Source: JANNAT01 sp031422555 (GTDB lineage Bacteria > Pseudomonadota > Alphaproteobacteria > Rhodobacterales > Rhodobacteraceae). Taken from it: a DNA stretch of 34,886 bases. The stretch lies in the NCBI GenBank assembly GCA_031422555.1, contig JANPLZ010000018.1, positions 1 through 34,886 on the forward strand, read 5' to 3'. Each line of letters opens with the position of its first letter. Position 1 is the first letter of the stretch. Shown one piece after another: positions 25,401 to 32,531 of this stretch. The notes beneath the pieces were generated by a model. The model worked only from the letters and a program-made list of their open reading frames with translations, searched no databases and had not been told where the DNA came from. The position numbers and the translations under genes were made by a program.

Positions 25401-25435
25401 CAAAAGCCTCGGACCTCCGGGGCTTTTGCATTTTT
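25401..25435 (+). terminator. Intrinsic terminator of the ATP synthase operon
   Basis: CAAAAGCC (25401-25408) pairs with GGCTTTTG (25421-25428); inside, CGG/CCG continue the stem around loop ACCT, and TTTTT (25431-25435) follows. It starts 17 bases past the atpC stop. The A-run of the left arm makes it possibly bidirectional. Confidence 0.9.
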
Positions 25436-25488
25436 AGATCTTTTATTGCTGTAGTTTATTTATAGTCTGGCAGCGGGCAAGGATGTTT

Positions 25489-25839
25489 ATGAAGCGTATT
25501 TCGTCGTCATCAGTTGGCATTGAACAGGGCAGCCGCGTGCTGTTTTCTGACTTTGCCGATGGCGGGGTGATGTGGACCGGGCAGGGCGATCGTGAAAGCC
25601 GCCATCTGATCAAGTTCAAAGAGGTGTTTGCCGAACCGCCATCGGTGATGGTGTCGATCAGTATGTGGGACACTGACCACAAACATAACGCCCGCGCCGA
25701 CATAACGGCGGAAAACATTACCGTCAAAGGGTTTCATCTGGTGTTTCGCACCTGGGGTGATACCCGCGTCGCGCGTGTGCGGGCCGATTGGCTGGCGATG
25801 GGCGCGGTCAAAAGCGATGATGACTGGGATGTGGCCTGA
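25489..25839 (+). CDS. H-type lectin domain protein
   Basis: A 116-residue single-domain protein. It follows the H-type lectin pattern known from snail agglutinin and discoidin C-terminal domains: QGSRVLFSDFADGGVMWTGQG, R in DRESRHLIKFKEVF, PPSVMVSISMWDTD, NARADITAENITVKGFHLVFRTWGDT and a closing VRADWLAMG. In characterised members the fold trimerises and binds N-acetylgalactosamine-type sugars. There is no signal peptide or other domain, so export, if any, is by another route. The ATG at 25489 has AAGGA five bases upstream and is preferred over the ATG at 25483. A TATAGT (25461-25466) may be a -10 box. It is separated from atpC by a terminator, so is probably independent of ATP synthase. Confidence 0.75.
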   Translation: MKRISSSSVGIEQGSRVLFSDFADGGVMWTGQGDRESRHLIKFKEVFAEPPSVMVSISMWDTDHKHNARADITAENITVKGFHLVFRTWGDTRVARVRADWLAMGAVKSDDDWDVA

Positions 25840-25880
25840 CGGCAGGGCGCAATTTTAACCGCTGGTGCGGGTTGTAGATA

Positions 25881-25904
25881 CCGGAGCCTCCGGCGGGGAT
25901 ATTT
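25881..25904 (+). repeat. Palindrome CCGGAGCCTCCGG followed by CGGGGATATTT, probable dispersed intergenic element
   Basis: CCGGAG (25881-25886) and CTCCGG (25888-25893) form a 6-pair hairpin followed by CGGGGATATTT. From memory, closely similar GCCTCCGGCGGGGATATTT strings occur at many gene ends in Rhodobacterales genomes, so this is likely one copy of a dispersed element. Only one copy is in this window, so the repeat claim rests on recall. Confidence 0.45.
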
Positions 25905-25940
25905 GAGAACAGAAAAATTGCCAGCACAGAGCTGTTTGTC

Positions 25941-25957
25941 TTGGTGGCTTCCACCAA
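25941..25957 (-). terminator. Hairpin TTGGTGG/CCACCAA past the prs stop
   Basis: A perfect 7-pair hairpin with a 3-base loop, 12 bases beyond the end of prs on the minus strand. No T-run follows, so it may be a weak or factor-dependent terminator for prs. Confidence 0.35.
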
Positions 25958-25968
25958 CCATGGGCCGC

Positions 25969-26988
25969 CTAGGGCCGCTGATACATGCCCTCATAAATCG
26001 GCACCAAAGTATCGGTTTCAAACAGCGATGAAACCGACGTCCCATTCCAGATATTTAAAATCGCCTGAGCAAACATCGGGGCAGTTGGCACGATACGGAT
26101 GTTCTTGCAGGCCTTGACCGCGTCGGATGGTTCAATCGAATCCGTGATCACCAAGGATTTCATCACCGAATTGCTGACCCGTTCCACCGCAGGCCCCGAC
26201 AAAACGCCGTGGGTGATATAGGAATGTACTTCGGTCGCGCCATTTTGCATCAGCACTTCGGCAGCCTTGCACAGCGTGCCTGCCGTGTCGCAAATGTCAT
26301 CGACGATGATGCATTTTTTGCCAGCCACATTGCCGATCACCGTCATTTCGGCAATCTCGCCCGCCTTTTCGCGGCGTTTGTCCACAATCGACAGCGGCGC
26401 GTTGATGCGCTTGGCCAGTTCCCGCGCGCGCGCCACCCCGCCCACATCGGGCGAGACCACCATCATATCTTCCATCTGGCCTTTGAAATGATGTTCAATA
26501 TCCAGCGCAAACACCGGCGAGGCATAAAGGTTATCCACCGGAATATCGAAAAATCCCTGAATTTGCGCGGCATGCAGATCAAGCGTCAGCACGCGGTCAA
26601 TCCCGGCTTGGGTGATCAGATTTGCCACCAGCTTGGCCGAAATGGGCGTGCGGGCCTTGGCGCGGCGGTCTTGGCGGGCATAACCGAAATAAGGGATCAC
26701 CGCCGTGATCCGATCGGCGCTTGACCGGCGCAGCGCATCGGTCATGATCAAAAGCTCCATCAGGTTGTCATTGGCCGGGTTCGATGTGGGCTGGATGATA
26801 TACATATCCTCGCCGCGCACATTTTCGTAAACCTCGACGAATATTTCCTGATCGTTGAACCGTTCCACCCGCGCATCGACCAGATTAACCGACACGCCGC
26901 GATGCATCGACATCCGCCGGGCGATAGATTTGGCAAGGCTGATATTGGCGCTGCCGGAAATCAGTTTCGGTTCGGTCATCGCGGGCAT
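25969..26988 (-). CDS. prs: Ribose-phosphate pyrophosphokinase (PRPP synthetase)
   Basis: A 339-residue enzyme making PRPP from ribose 5-phosphate and ATP, precursor for nucleotides, histidine and tryptophan. Seen: FNDQEIFVEVYENVRGEDMYIIQPT, YFGYARQDRRAKARTPISAKLVANL (catalytic flexible region), LDLHAAQIQGFFDIPVDNLYA, and the PRPP loop VDDICDTAGT starting at residue 229, where Cys replaces the Val/Ile usual at the fourth position. The start is ATG at 26988 with AAGGAGG five bases upstream; an ATG three codons in (26978) is the alternative. It is divergent from the isomerase-like gene. It is slightly longer than the typical length of about 315 residues, as in other alphaproteobacteria. Confidence 0.97.
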   Translation of the reverse strand: MPAMTEPKLISGSANISLAKSIARRMSMHRGVSVNLVDARVERFNDQEIFVEVYENVRGEDMYIIQPTSNPANDNLMELLIMTDALRRSSADRITAVIPYFGYARQDRRAKARTPISAKLVANLITQAGIDRVLTLDLHAAQIQGFFDIPVDNLYASPVFALDIEHHFKGQMEDMMVVSPDVGGVARARELAKRINAPLSIVDKRREKAGEIAEMTVIGNVAGKKCIIVDDICDTAGTLCKAAEVLMQNGATEVHSYITHGVLSGPAVERVSNSVMKSLVITDSIEPSDAVKACKNIRIVPTAPMFAQAILNIWNGTSVSSLFETDTLVPIYEGMYQRP

Positions 26989-27020
26989 GTAGCCTCCTTG
27001 GCAGGCAGGGGTGACGGGCG

Positions 27021-27048
27021 TTGACACCGCTTATCACCCGGCTAGGGT
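27021..27048 (+). promoter_or_regulatory. Promoter of the isomerase/hydrolase pair
   Basis: Consensus TTGACA (27021-27026), a 16-base spacer and TAGGGT (27043-27048) lie in the divergent gap with prs, 35 bases ahead of the ATG at 27083. Confidence 0.6.
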
Positions 27049-27082
27049 CTTGCAAACCATCGAGGCAGGCGGGGCAGGCAAA

Positions 27083-27679
27083 ATGCTGGTGATAGATTAC
27101 TTTTTTGCGGCAATATCGCCGTTTGTGTATCTGGCCGGGGATCGGCTGGAACAGATCGCGGCCCGGCATGGGGCGGGTGTGCGCTATATTCCGATCAATG
27201 CGCCGGCGTTGTTCCCGCGCATGGGTGGGCAGATTTTGGCAGAGCGGCACGAAAGCCGCAAAATCTACCGCCTTCAGGACATGCGGCGCACGGCATTGCG
27301 ACTGGGTGTAAAACTTGATCCGCAACCGGCGTATTTTCCGGTGAATCCGGCACCGGCGTCTTATGCGATTATCGCCGCCGCCCACGCTGGTGGCGGTGAT
27401 CTGGCGGGTTTGGTGCAGGCGTTTCCCCGCGCGGTCTGGTGCGAGGGACGCGATATTTCTGATGACGGCGTGGTGCAAGATATTCTTGTCACCTATGGGT
27501 TTGACCCAAAAATCGCCGACCGTGGCATGATGAGGGCCGCCGACACCTATACCGCCAATCTGGAAGAAGCGGTCCAGCGCGGCGTGTTTGGCGTGCCGTT
27601 CTACATAGTGGGTGATGAGCGGTTTTTCGGCCAGGACCGGCTGGACGATCTGGATTTCTTTTTGGCCGGAAAACGGTAA
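27083..27679 (+). CDS. 2-hydroxychromene-2-carboxylate isomerase family (DsbA/kappa-GST fold) protein
   Basis: A 198-residue thioredoxin-fold protein. The opening VIDYFFAAISPFVYLAG places Ser12 where family members have the glutathione-activating Ser. The long helical insert follows, and the end GVFGVPFYIVGDERFFGQDRLDDLDFFL is diagnostic of the HCCA isomerase family, glutathione-dependent enzymes known from naphthalene degradation. No other aromatic-degradation gene is nearby, so the real substrate is unknown. The ATG at 27083 is preferred; the frame extends to 27011 but that overlaps the predicted promoter. The hydrolase start follows the stop directly (TAAATG). Confidence 0.85.
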   Translation: MLVIDYFFAAISPFVYLAGDRLEQIAARHGAGVRYIPINAPALFPRMGGQILAERHESRKIYRLQDMRRTALRLGVKLDPQPAYFPVNPAPASYAIIAAAHAGGGDLAGLVQAFPRAVWCEGRDISDDGVVQDILVTYGFDPKIADRGMMRAADTYTANLEEAVQRGVFGVPFYIVGDERFFGQDRLDDLDFFLAGKR

Positions 27680-28501
27680 ATGCCCGAGGATTTGCACGAA
27701 GGGCCAGTGCCGCCGTTTCGCACATGGACCGTTGGCGGCGCGCGGCCGGTGTTGGCGCTGCATTGCTCGTTGGCGCATTCGGGGGCTTGGGCGGGTCTGG
27801 CCCAGCGGCTTTCGGGCGTGACCGTCACTGCGCCCGATCAGATCGGCCATGGCCGGGGGCGCGATTGGGATGGCGTGGCGGATTTGCACGGTGATGTCAC
27901 GCGCGACAGCATCGCGGTGGCCGAGGCTTTGGCAAATGGCGCGCCGATTGATCTGATTGGTCATTCTTTTGGCGGCACCGTGGCTTTGCGTGTGGCACTC
28001 GAGCGTCCTGATCTGGTGCGCAGCCTGACTTTGGTTGAACCGGTGATTTTTGCCGCTGCCAAGTCGGCGGAGGATCCGGCCTATGGCCCGTTTCGTGCCC
28101 ATCATCTGGAATTTGCCGATTTGGTGCGTCGTAACATGCGCCCTCAGGCCGCCGCGATGTTTCATGGCATCTGGGGCACCGGCGATGCATTTGCAGATTT
28201 GCCAGCCAAAACCCAAAGCTATATGATTGATCGCATTCATCTTATTGTGGCGCAAAACCCGGTGCTGCTCGATGATGCGGCGGGGTTATTGCGCTATATG
28301 GGGTTGGAATCTTTGGGGATTCCCACAGTGCTGATTGACGGCGCGCTTAGCCCTTTGATCATCAACGCCGTGCAGTCTGAATTGATGCGACGGTTGCCGA
28401 TGGCCAGCCGCCTGACCGTGCCGGGGGCGGGCCATATGGTATCCATCACCCATGTCGACATTGTGGCCAAGGCCGTGCAGGCACATTTGGACCGCTGTTA
28501 G
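27680..28501 (+). CDS. Alpha/beta hydrolase
   Basis: A 273-residue alpha/beta-hydrolase-fold enzyme. The oxyanion region is LALHCSLAHSGAW (the usual HG replaced by HC), the nucleophile elbow GHSFGG has Ser96, the acid is probably the Asp of VLIDGALSP, and the His is in PGAGHMVSITH. The cap region is helical (residues about 130-200). Substrate unknown; esters, lactones or ring-cleavage products are all possible. It begins immediately after the isomerase stop and is probably translated together with it. Its last 4 bases overlap the convergent threonine aldolase gene. Confidence 0.88.
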   Translation: MPEDLHEGPVPPFRTWTVGGARPVLALHCSLAHSGAWAGLAQRLSGVTVTAPDQIGHGRGRDWDGVADLHGDVTRDSIAVAEALANGAPIDLIGHSFGGTVALRVALERPDLVRSLTLVEPVIFAAAKSAEDPAYGPFRAHHLEFADLVRRNMRPQAAAMFHGIWGTGDAFADLPAKTQSYMIDRIHLIVAQNPVLLDDAAGLLRYMGLESLGIPTVLIDGALSPLIINAVQSELMRRLPMASRLTVPGAGHMVSITHVDIVAKAVQAHLDRC

Positions 28502-29529
28502 GCAGGCATCGCGGCCAAAAATTCATCGACATTTTCGGGTGTGGTTGACCACGAGGTGACCAACCGCGCAGCCTCGCGGCCGGCTGGCGCGCCAATCGGA
28601 TAAAATGCCGCCCCTTTGGCTTGCAACTGCGTATGGGTGCCCGGGGCCCATTCGGGAAACATCATATTGGCTGCCACCGGGTGCTGCATCTGCACGCCGT
28701 CGACGCCAAGCAACCCGCTGGCCAGCCGTGCGCCCATCGCATTGGCCTGCCGCGCCAGCCGCAGCCACAGATCATCGGTCAGATAGGCATGCATCTGGGC
28801 CGACAAATACCGGTGCTTGGAAAACAAATGCCCGCCGCGTTTGCGTCGCAACTCAAACTCCCACGCTTTGGCGGGATCGAAGATAACCACCGCTTCCACG
28901 CCAAGACAGCCGTTTTTTGTGCCGCCAAACGACACAACATCAATGCCCGCCGCCCAAGTCATATCGGCGGCGCTGGCATTGGTGGCGCACAGCGCGTTGG
29001 TGAACCGCGCGCCATCCAGATGGCAGGGCAGACCGTAAGATCTGGCAACAGCGGTCAGGGCGGCCACTTCGGACGGGGTATAAACCGTGCCAGCTTCGGT
29101 AACATTGGTGATCGACACAATGCTGCGCTGCACGCCGTGGACGCCGCCTTGTCCAACGCGATCAATGGCTTGGGTCAAAGTAACGGGCGTCATCTTGCCA
29201 TGTGCGCCCGCCACGGCGATGATCTTTGCGCCGCCTGCGTAAAACTCTGGTGCGCCGCATTCATCCACCGCGATATGGGCGTCCTGATGGGCAAAAACCG
29301 CGCCCCAAGGCGGGCAATACAGCGACAACGCCAGCGCATTCGCCGCCGTTCCGGTGGCCACCAGATACACAGCCGCTTCGGGGGCCTGAAAAATATGGCG
29401 GACCTGCGCTTGCACCGCTGTCATCAGATCATCGCTGCCATAACTGCGGGTAAACCCGTCATTCGCCGATGCAATGGCAGCCATAATTTCGGGCGCGGCC
29501 CCCGAGGCGTTGTCAGAGGTGAAAAACAC
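28498..29529 (-). CDS. ltaE: Low-specificity L-threonine aldolase family (PLP)
   Basis: A 343-residue fold-type I PLP enzyme that splits L-threonine or L-allo-threonine to glycine and acetaldehyde. Motifs: FTSDNASGAAPEI and the YGSDD near the N-terminus, FVATGTAAN-like LVATGTAANALAL, DECGAPEF, CHLDGARFTNAL with Asp172 under the PLP ring, and SFGGTKNGC with Lys205 as the Schiff-base lysine. The start is GTG at 29529, directly abutting the YcgN stop (TAAGTG on the minus strand), so it is the last gene of a ribF-YcgN-aldolase unit. Beta-eliminating relatives such as phenylserine aldolase cannot be excluded. Confidence 0.9.
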   Translation of the reverse strand: MFFTSDNASGAAPEIMAAIASANDGFTRSYGSDDLMTAVQAQVRHIFQAPEAAVYLVATGTAANALALSLYCPPWGAVFAHQDAHIAVDECGAPEFYAGGAKIIAVAGAHGKMTPVTLTQAIDRVGQGGVHGVQRSIVSITNVTEAGTVYTPSEVAALTAVARSYGLPCHLDGARFTNALCATNASAADMTWAAGIDVVSFGGTKNGCLGVEAVVIFDPAKAWEFELRRKRGGHLFSKHRYLSAQMHAYLTDDLWLRLARQANAMGARLASGLLGVDGVQMQHPVAANMMFPEWAPGTHTQLQAKGAAFYPIGAPAGREAARLVTSWSTTPENVDEFLAAMPA

Positions 29530-29982
29530 TTACGGCGTCTCCTCGATCACAAAATCATCCCAATCGTCTTCGTCAACCGACAGTTCCGACACCGTCCAGC
29601 CGCGCACAGAATGGCCGGATGTGTGGGTGCTGTCGGGATCACCTGTGCGCAACGGATGCCAGTCCGGCAAGGTTTTTCCCTGATATAACAAACGATAAGC
29701 GCAAGTGCCGGGCAACCAATAGGCAACCTTGGCCAATGTCTTGGGCGATAGGCGTACGCATTCTGGCACGTATTGGTGGCGGTTGGCATAGTTGCTGCAT
29801 TGGCAGCTATCGCCGTTCAAAAGCCTGCAGGCGACGCGGGTGTATTCCACCTCGCCGGTGTCTTCGTATTCGATCTTGTTCAAACAGCATTTGCCGCAGC
29901 CATCGCACAAGGCTTCCCATTCCGGCGCGGTCATTTTGCGCAAGGGCACGGTTTCCCAGAATTTATCCCGCAGCGCGGTCAT
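29530..29982 (-). CDS. YcgN-family (UPF0260) cysteine-cluster protein
   Basis: A 150-residue protein with the family's cysteine cluster: CDGCGKCC at residues 26-33, then RVACRLLNGDSCQCSNYANR and VPECVRL, an arrangement suggesting metal or iron-sulphur binding, and the conserved end RTGDPDSTHTSGHSVRGWTVSE. Biochemical function is unknown. Its start overlaps the ribF stop (ATGA, 29979-29982) and its stop abuts the threonine aldolase start, so the three genes are translationally linked. Confidence 0.9.
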   Translation of the reverse strand: MTALRDKFWETVPLRKMTAPEWEALCDGCGKCCLNKIEYEDTGEVEYTRVACRLLNGDSCQCSNYANRHQYVPECVRLSPKTLAKVAYWLPGTCAYRLLYQGKTLPDWHPLRTGDPDSTHTSGHSVRGWTVSELSVDEDDWDDFVIEETP

Positions 29983-30917
29983 AGCGCCGCCAGAATGTTG
30001 CGGCTGCGGGCGACGTCGGCGGCCATTTGATCCAGAAGGGCTGGCAAACCGTCAAATTTCAGCTCGGGGCGCAGATAGTCGATCAGGGCAACAGACACCT
30101 GCTGTCCGTATAGATCAGCTTTGAAATCAAGCAGATAGGTTTCCAGATTGGGGGTGTTCACACCAAACATCGGGCGCACCCCCAGGCTGGCGGCACCCAG
30201 ATAAGACCCGGTTTGCGGGCCGGTCAACACATCCACTTTCACCGCATAGACGCCAAATTTTGGCAAATGCAATCCGGCGACCGACATGTTCGCGGTCGGA
30301 TAGCCCAATTCGCGGCCGCGTTTTTCGCCGTGAATAACCTCACCCTCGATGCGGTGCCAATGGCCCAGCATCGCGGCGGCGGTGCGGGGGTGGCCGTTGG
30401 TCAGGGCCGCGCGAATGGCGGTGGACGAAATTTCGACATCGTCCGACTTGATCAGATCGGCGATGGTCACAGCGATGCCGCGGCTTTCGCCCAATCGTTT
30501 CAGATCCCCTGCGCGCCCCGCCCGCGCCTTGCCAAAACAAAAATCGGCACCGACCACCACATGCGCCACACTCAGGCCATCGTGCAGAACGGTGTGCACA
30601 AATTGTTCCGGCGACAGGGCGGCAAGGGTGGCATCAAACGGCAGTTCAAACAGATGCTGCACCCCCAGTTTTGCCAGCCGGTTGGCGCGGGCACGCGCGT
30701 TCATCAGGCGAAACGGCGCGCTGGCGGGGGCGAAAAATTCACGTGGATGCGGCTCGAACGTCACGATTCCCAGCGGTGCGGGGTGCTCCGCGCCGAAACC
30801 GCGGGCCAGATTGATCACCGCTTGGTGGCCGATATGCAGGCCATCAAAGTTGCCCATCGCCACAGACGCACCGCGCGCGCTTTGATCAACCCCTTGCCAA
30901 TGCTGGAAAATCTGCAT
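29979..30917 (-). CDS. ribF: Bifunctional riboflavin kinase / FAD synthetase
   Basis: A 312-residue enzyme that phosphorylates riboflavin to FMN and adenylylates FMN to FAD. The N-terminal adenylyltransferase domain has the nucleotide motif GNFDGLHIGHQ at residues 22-32, VVGADFCFGKARAG, and ISSTAIRAAL as the second ATP motif. The C-terminal kinase domain has RELGYPTANM, SLGVRPMFG and ETYLLDF. The ATG at 30917 gives the family's normal N-terminus; an in-frame ATG at 30941 would add eight residues. It lies 29 bases downstream of the MaoC gene, probably in the same transcript. No FMN riboswitch is visible in that short gap. Confidence 0.96.
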   Translation of the reverse strand: MQIFQHWQGVDQSARGASVAMGNFDGLHIGHQAVINLARGFGAEHPAPLGIVTFEPHPREFFAPASAPFRLMNARARANRLAKLGVQHLFELPFDATLAALSPEQFVHTVLHDGLSVAHVVVGADFCFGKARAGRAGDLKRLGESRGIAVTIADLIKSDDVEISSTAIRAALTNGHPRTAAAMLGHWHRIEGEVIHGEKRGRELGYPTANMSVAGLHLPKFGVYAVKVDVLTGPQTGSYLGAASLGVRPMFGVNTPNLETYLLDFKADLYGQQVSVALIDYLRPELKFDGLPALLDQMAADVARSRNILAAL

Positions 30918-30946
30918 GCTACCCCGGTGCGGGGCGTGCATCGCCC

Positions 30947-31390
30947 CTAGTCAAACTTGCGGCTTGGCGCCAGAACCAACGCTTCGCCTTTCAACACCAC
31001 GGTATCGCCGACGGCGCAATGGGTTTCAAGGGTTACCCGCCGACGAGAATGGTCAATCGCGGTGACGGTCACATGGGCGTGGACCAGATCCCCGGGGCGC
31101 ACGGGGGCCATGAATTTCAGCGACTGGCCCAGATAAACCGTGCCATGCCCGGGCAATTGTTCGCCGATGACCGCCGAAATAAGGCTGGCGGTCAGCATGC
31201 CATGCGCGATCCGGCCCTGAAAGATGGTGTCCTGCGCATAGGATTCGTCCAGATGCACCGGGTTGTGGTCGGTGGAAACTTCGGCAAAAAGTGAGATATC
31301 CCGGTCGCTTACCACTTTTTGCAAGGTGCGCGTCATGCCGATTTCAAGATCTTCGATGCAAATGGTGCCGCGAGGTTGGTTGTCGGTCAC
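30947..31390 (-). CDS. MaoC-family dehydratase ((R)-enoyl-CoA hydratase-like)
   Basis: A 147-residue single hot-dog domain. The catalytic signature STDHNPVHLDESYA gives Asp41, Asn43 and His46, matching the Asp/His dyad of PhaJ-type (R)-specific enoyl-CoA hydratases. FQGRIAHGMLTASLIS and GTVYLGQSLKFMAPVRPGD are the other conserved blocks. It could feed (R)-3-hydroxyacyl-CoA into polyhydroxyalkanoate or be part of another acyl-CoA route; no pha gene is close. The start is GTG at 31390, with AGGGAA eight bases upstream. A 114-base gap separates it from the HAD gene. Confidence 0.88.
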   Translation of the reverse strand: MTDNQPRGTICIEDLEIGMTRTLQKVVSDRDISLFAEVSTDHNPVHLDESYAQDTIFQGRIAHGMLTASLISAVIGEQLPGHGTVYLGQSLKFMAPVRPGDLVHAHVTVTAIDHSRRRVTLETHCAVGDTVVLKGEALVLAPSRKFD

Positions 31391-31502
31391 GGCGCGATTC
31401 CCTGATTTTCTGAGGTCACGCTAATGGATGCCGCAATGCAGCGCAACATGGGTGCGCATGAATTGTGCGGGTGTATGCACTTTTGCGCAACTATATTGCG
31501 AT

Positions 31503-31527
31503 GCCTATCGCAAGTGGCCTATCGCAA
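31503..31527. repeat. 11-base direct repeat at the 3' end of the HAD gene
   Basis: GCCTATCGCAA occurs at 31503-31513 and again at 31517-31527, separated by GTG. The first copy also forms an inverted repeat with TTGCGAT at 31496-31502 (loop GCCT). The repeat covers the HAD gene stop codon and last codons, so a small duplication may have changed its C-terminus. Confidence 0.5.
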
Positions 31528-32392
31528 AACTGGGTGACAGCCGTTGGGCGTCAAGCCAGTTTTCCAGCAAGCCTTTGATCGGATTGTTGGAATCGTCGCC
31601 AAATTCGGTCGCGGCAATCCCACCGGTGACAAACAGCGCGTCGATGCCTTCGGACATTGCGCCTTGCACATCAGTGTTGATGCCATCGCCAATTGCCAAC
31701 ATCTGCAGATCATCGCGGCCCATTGCGGCCAGACGGCGGCGAGCAAGATCATAGATCGGCGGATGCGGCTTGCCGAAATACAGCGCCGTGCCACCCAGTT
31801 TTTCATACGCCTGCGCCAAGGCCCCCGCGCAATACAGCCGCTGATGGCCCATATCGACGATCACGTCAGGATTGGCGCAAAGCATTGGCAAATCCAGATT
31901 TTTTCCCAACATCAGGCGGGTATGATAGTCGTCCAGGGTTTCGGTCAGATCATCAAACAGCCCGGTGCAAACGATGCCGCTGGCGTCTTTTAGCGCCACC
32001 CGTTCGATTTTGGGCTGGGTAGCGGCAAAGGCCTGCAGATCGTCGGAGAATTCGGTGAAAAACCCCTCATCCTTGGGCGCGCCGATGTGATGCACCGCTG
32101 TGCCAACCGCACCTGACAACATGGCATACTGGGCCGCATCGCCCGACGTCACCACCAAATCCCAAGCATCACGCGGCACGGACATGGCATCCAACTGTCT
32201 GATAACACTGGCGTTCGGGCGCGGAGCATTGGTCAGCAAAACCACCGTGCCGCCGCGCGCGCGAAAAGATTGCAAGGCGGCGACGGCGGCGGGATAAGGG
32301 GTTTTGCCATTGTGCAAACAGCCCCATAAATCGCACAGCACTGCGTCATAGCGGCCCGAGATTTCGGCAAAACTGGTGATGATTTCAGTCAT
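31505..32392 (-). CDS. TIGR01459-type HAD-IIA hydrolase
   Basis: A 295-residue HAD-superfamily phosphatase of the NagD-like IIA group. Motif I is CDLWGCLHNG with nucleophile Asp21; Trp replaces the usual second Asp position, as in the TIGR01459 subfamily. Motif II is LLTNAPRP, motif III the Lys in YFGKPHPPIYDLA, and motif IV AIGDGINTDVQGA. Substrate unknown. The ATG at 32392 is chosen because family members start close before the FAEISGRYDAVLCD region; an in-frame ATG at 32428 adds 12 residues. The last residues (AIGHLR) are encoded by the direct repeat noted at 31503-31527. Confidence 0.88.
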   Translation of the reverse strand: MTEIITSFAEISGRYDAVLCDLWGCLHNGKTPYPAAVAALQSFRARGGTVVLLTNAPRPNASVIRQLDAMSVPRDAWDLVVTSGDAAQYAMLSGAVGTAVHHIGAPKDEGFFTEFSDDLQAFAATQPKIERVALKDASGIVCTGLFDDLTETLDDYHTRLMLGKNLDLPMLCANPDVIVDMGHQRLYCAGALAQAYEKLGGTALYFGKPHPPIYDLARRRLAAMGRDDLQMLAIGDGINTDVQGAMSEGIDALFVTGGIAATEFGDDSNNPIKGLLENWLDAQRLSPSFAIGHLR

Positions 32393-32472
32393 ATCTGGCC
32401 CCATTCCGTGCAAAACGGGGTGCGACAAACCTGCTACAAACCGTCTTTTATCCGTCTACACATTTATCTTGT

Positions 32473-32518
32473 GGGCCGCGATGCGAAAAGCGGCCCCGGA
32501 AGGGGGGTTCCCCCTTCC
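32473..32518 (-). terminator. Tandem hairpins between ppaC and the HAD gene
   Basis: GGAAGGGGG/CCCCCTTCC (32498-32506 and 32510-32518, 3-base loop) and GGGCCGC/GCGGCCC (32473-32479 and 32490-32496) stand side by side 13 bases past the ppaC stop. Very stable, but no T-run follows on the minus strand; TTTT is in the loop of the second. Probably terminates or shields the ppaC transcript. Confidence 0.45.
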
Positions 32519-32531
32519 ATGTGGCATTTGA

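Noticed and set aside
26885..28255. 456-codon open frame on - spanning prs 5' end and the isomerase/hydrolase genes
   Set aside because: Covers three supported genes and their promoter region; no family sequence.
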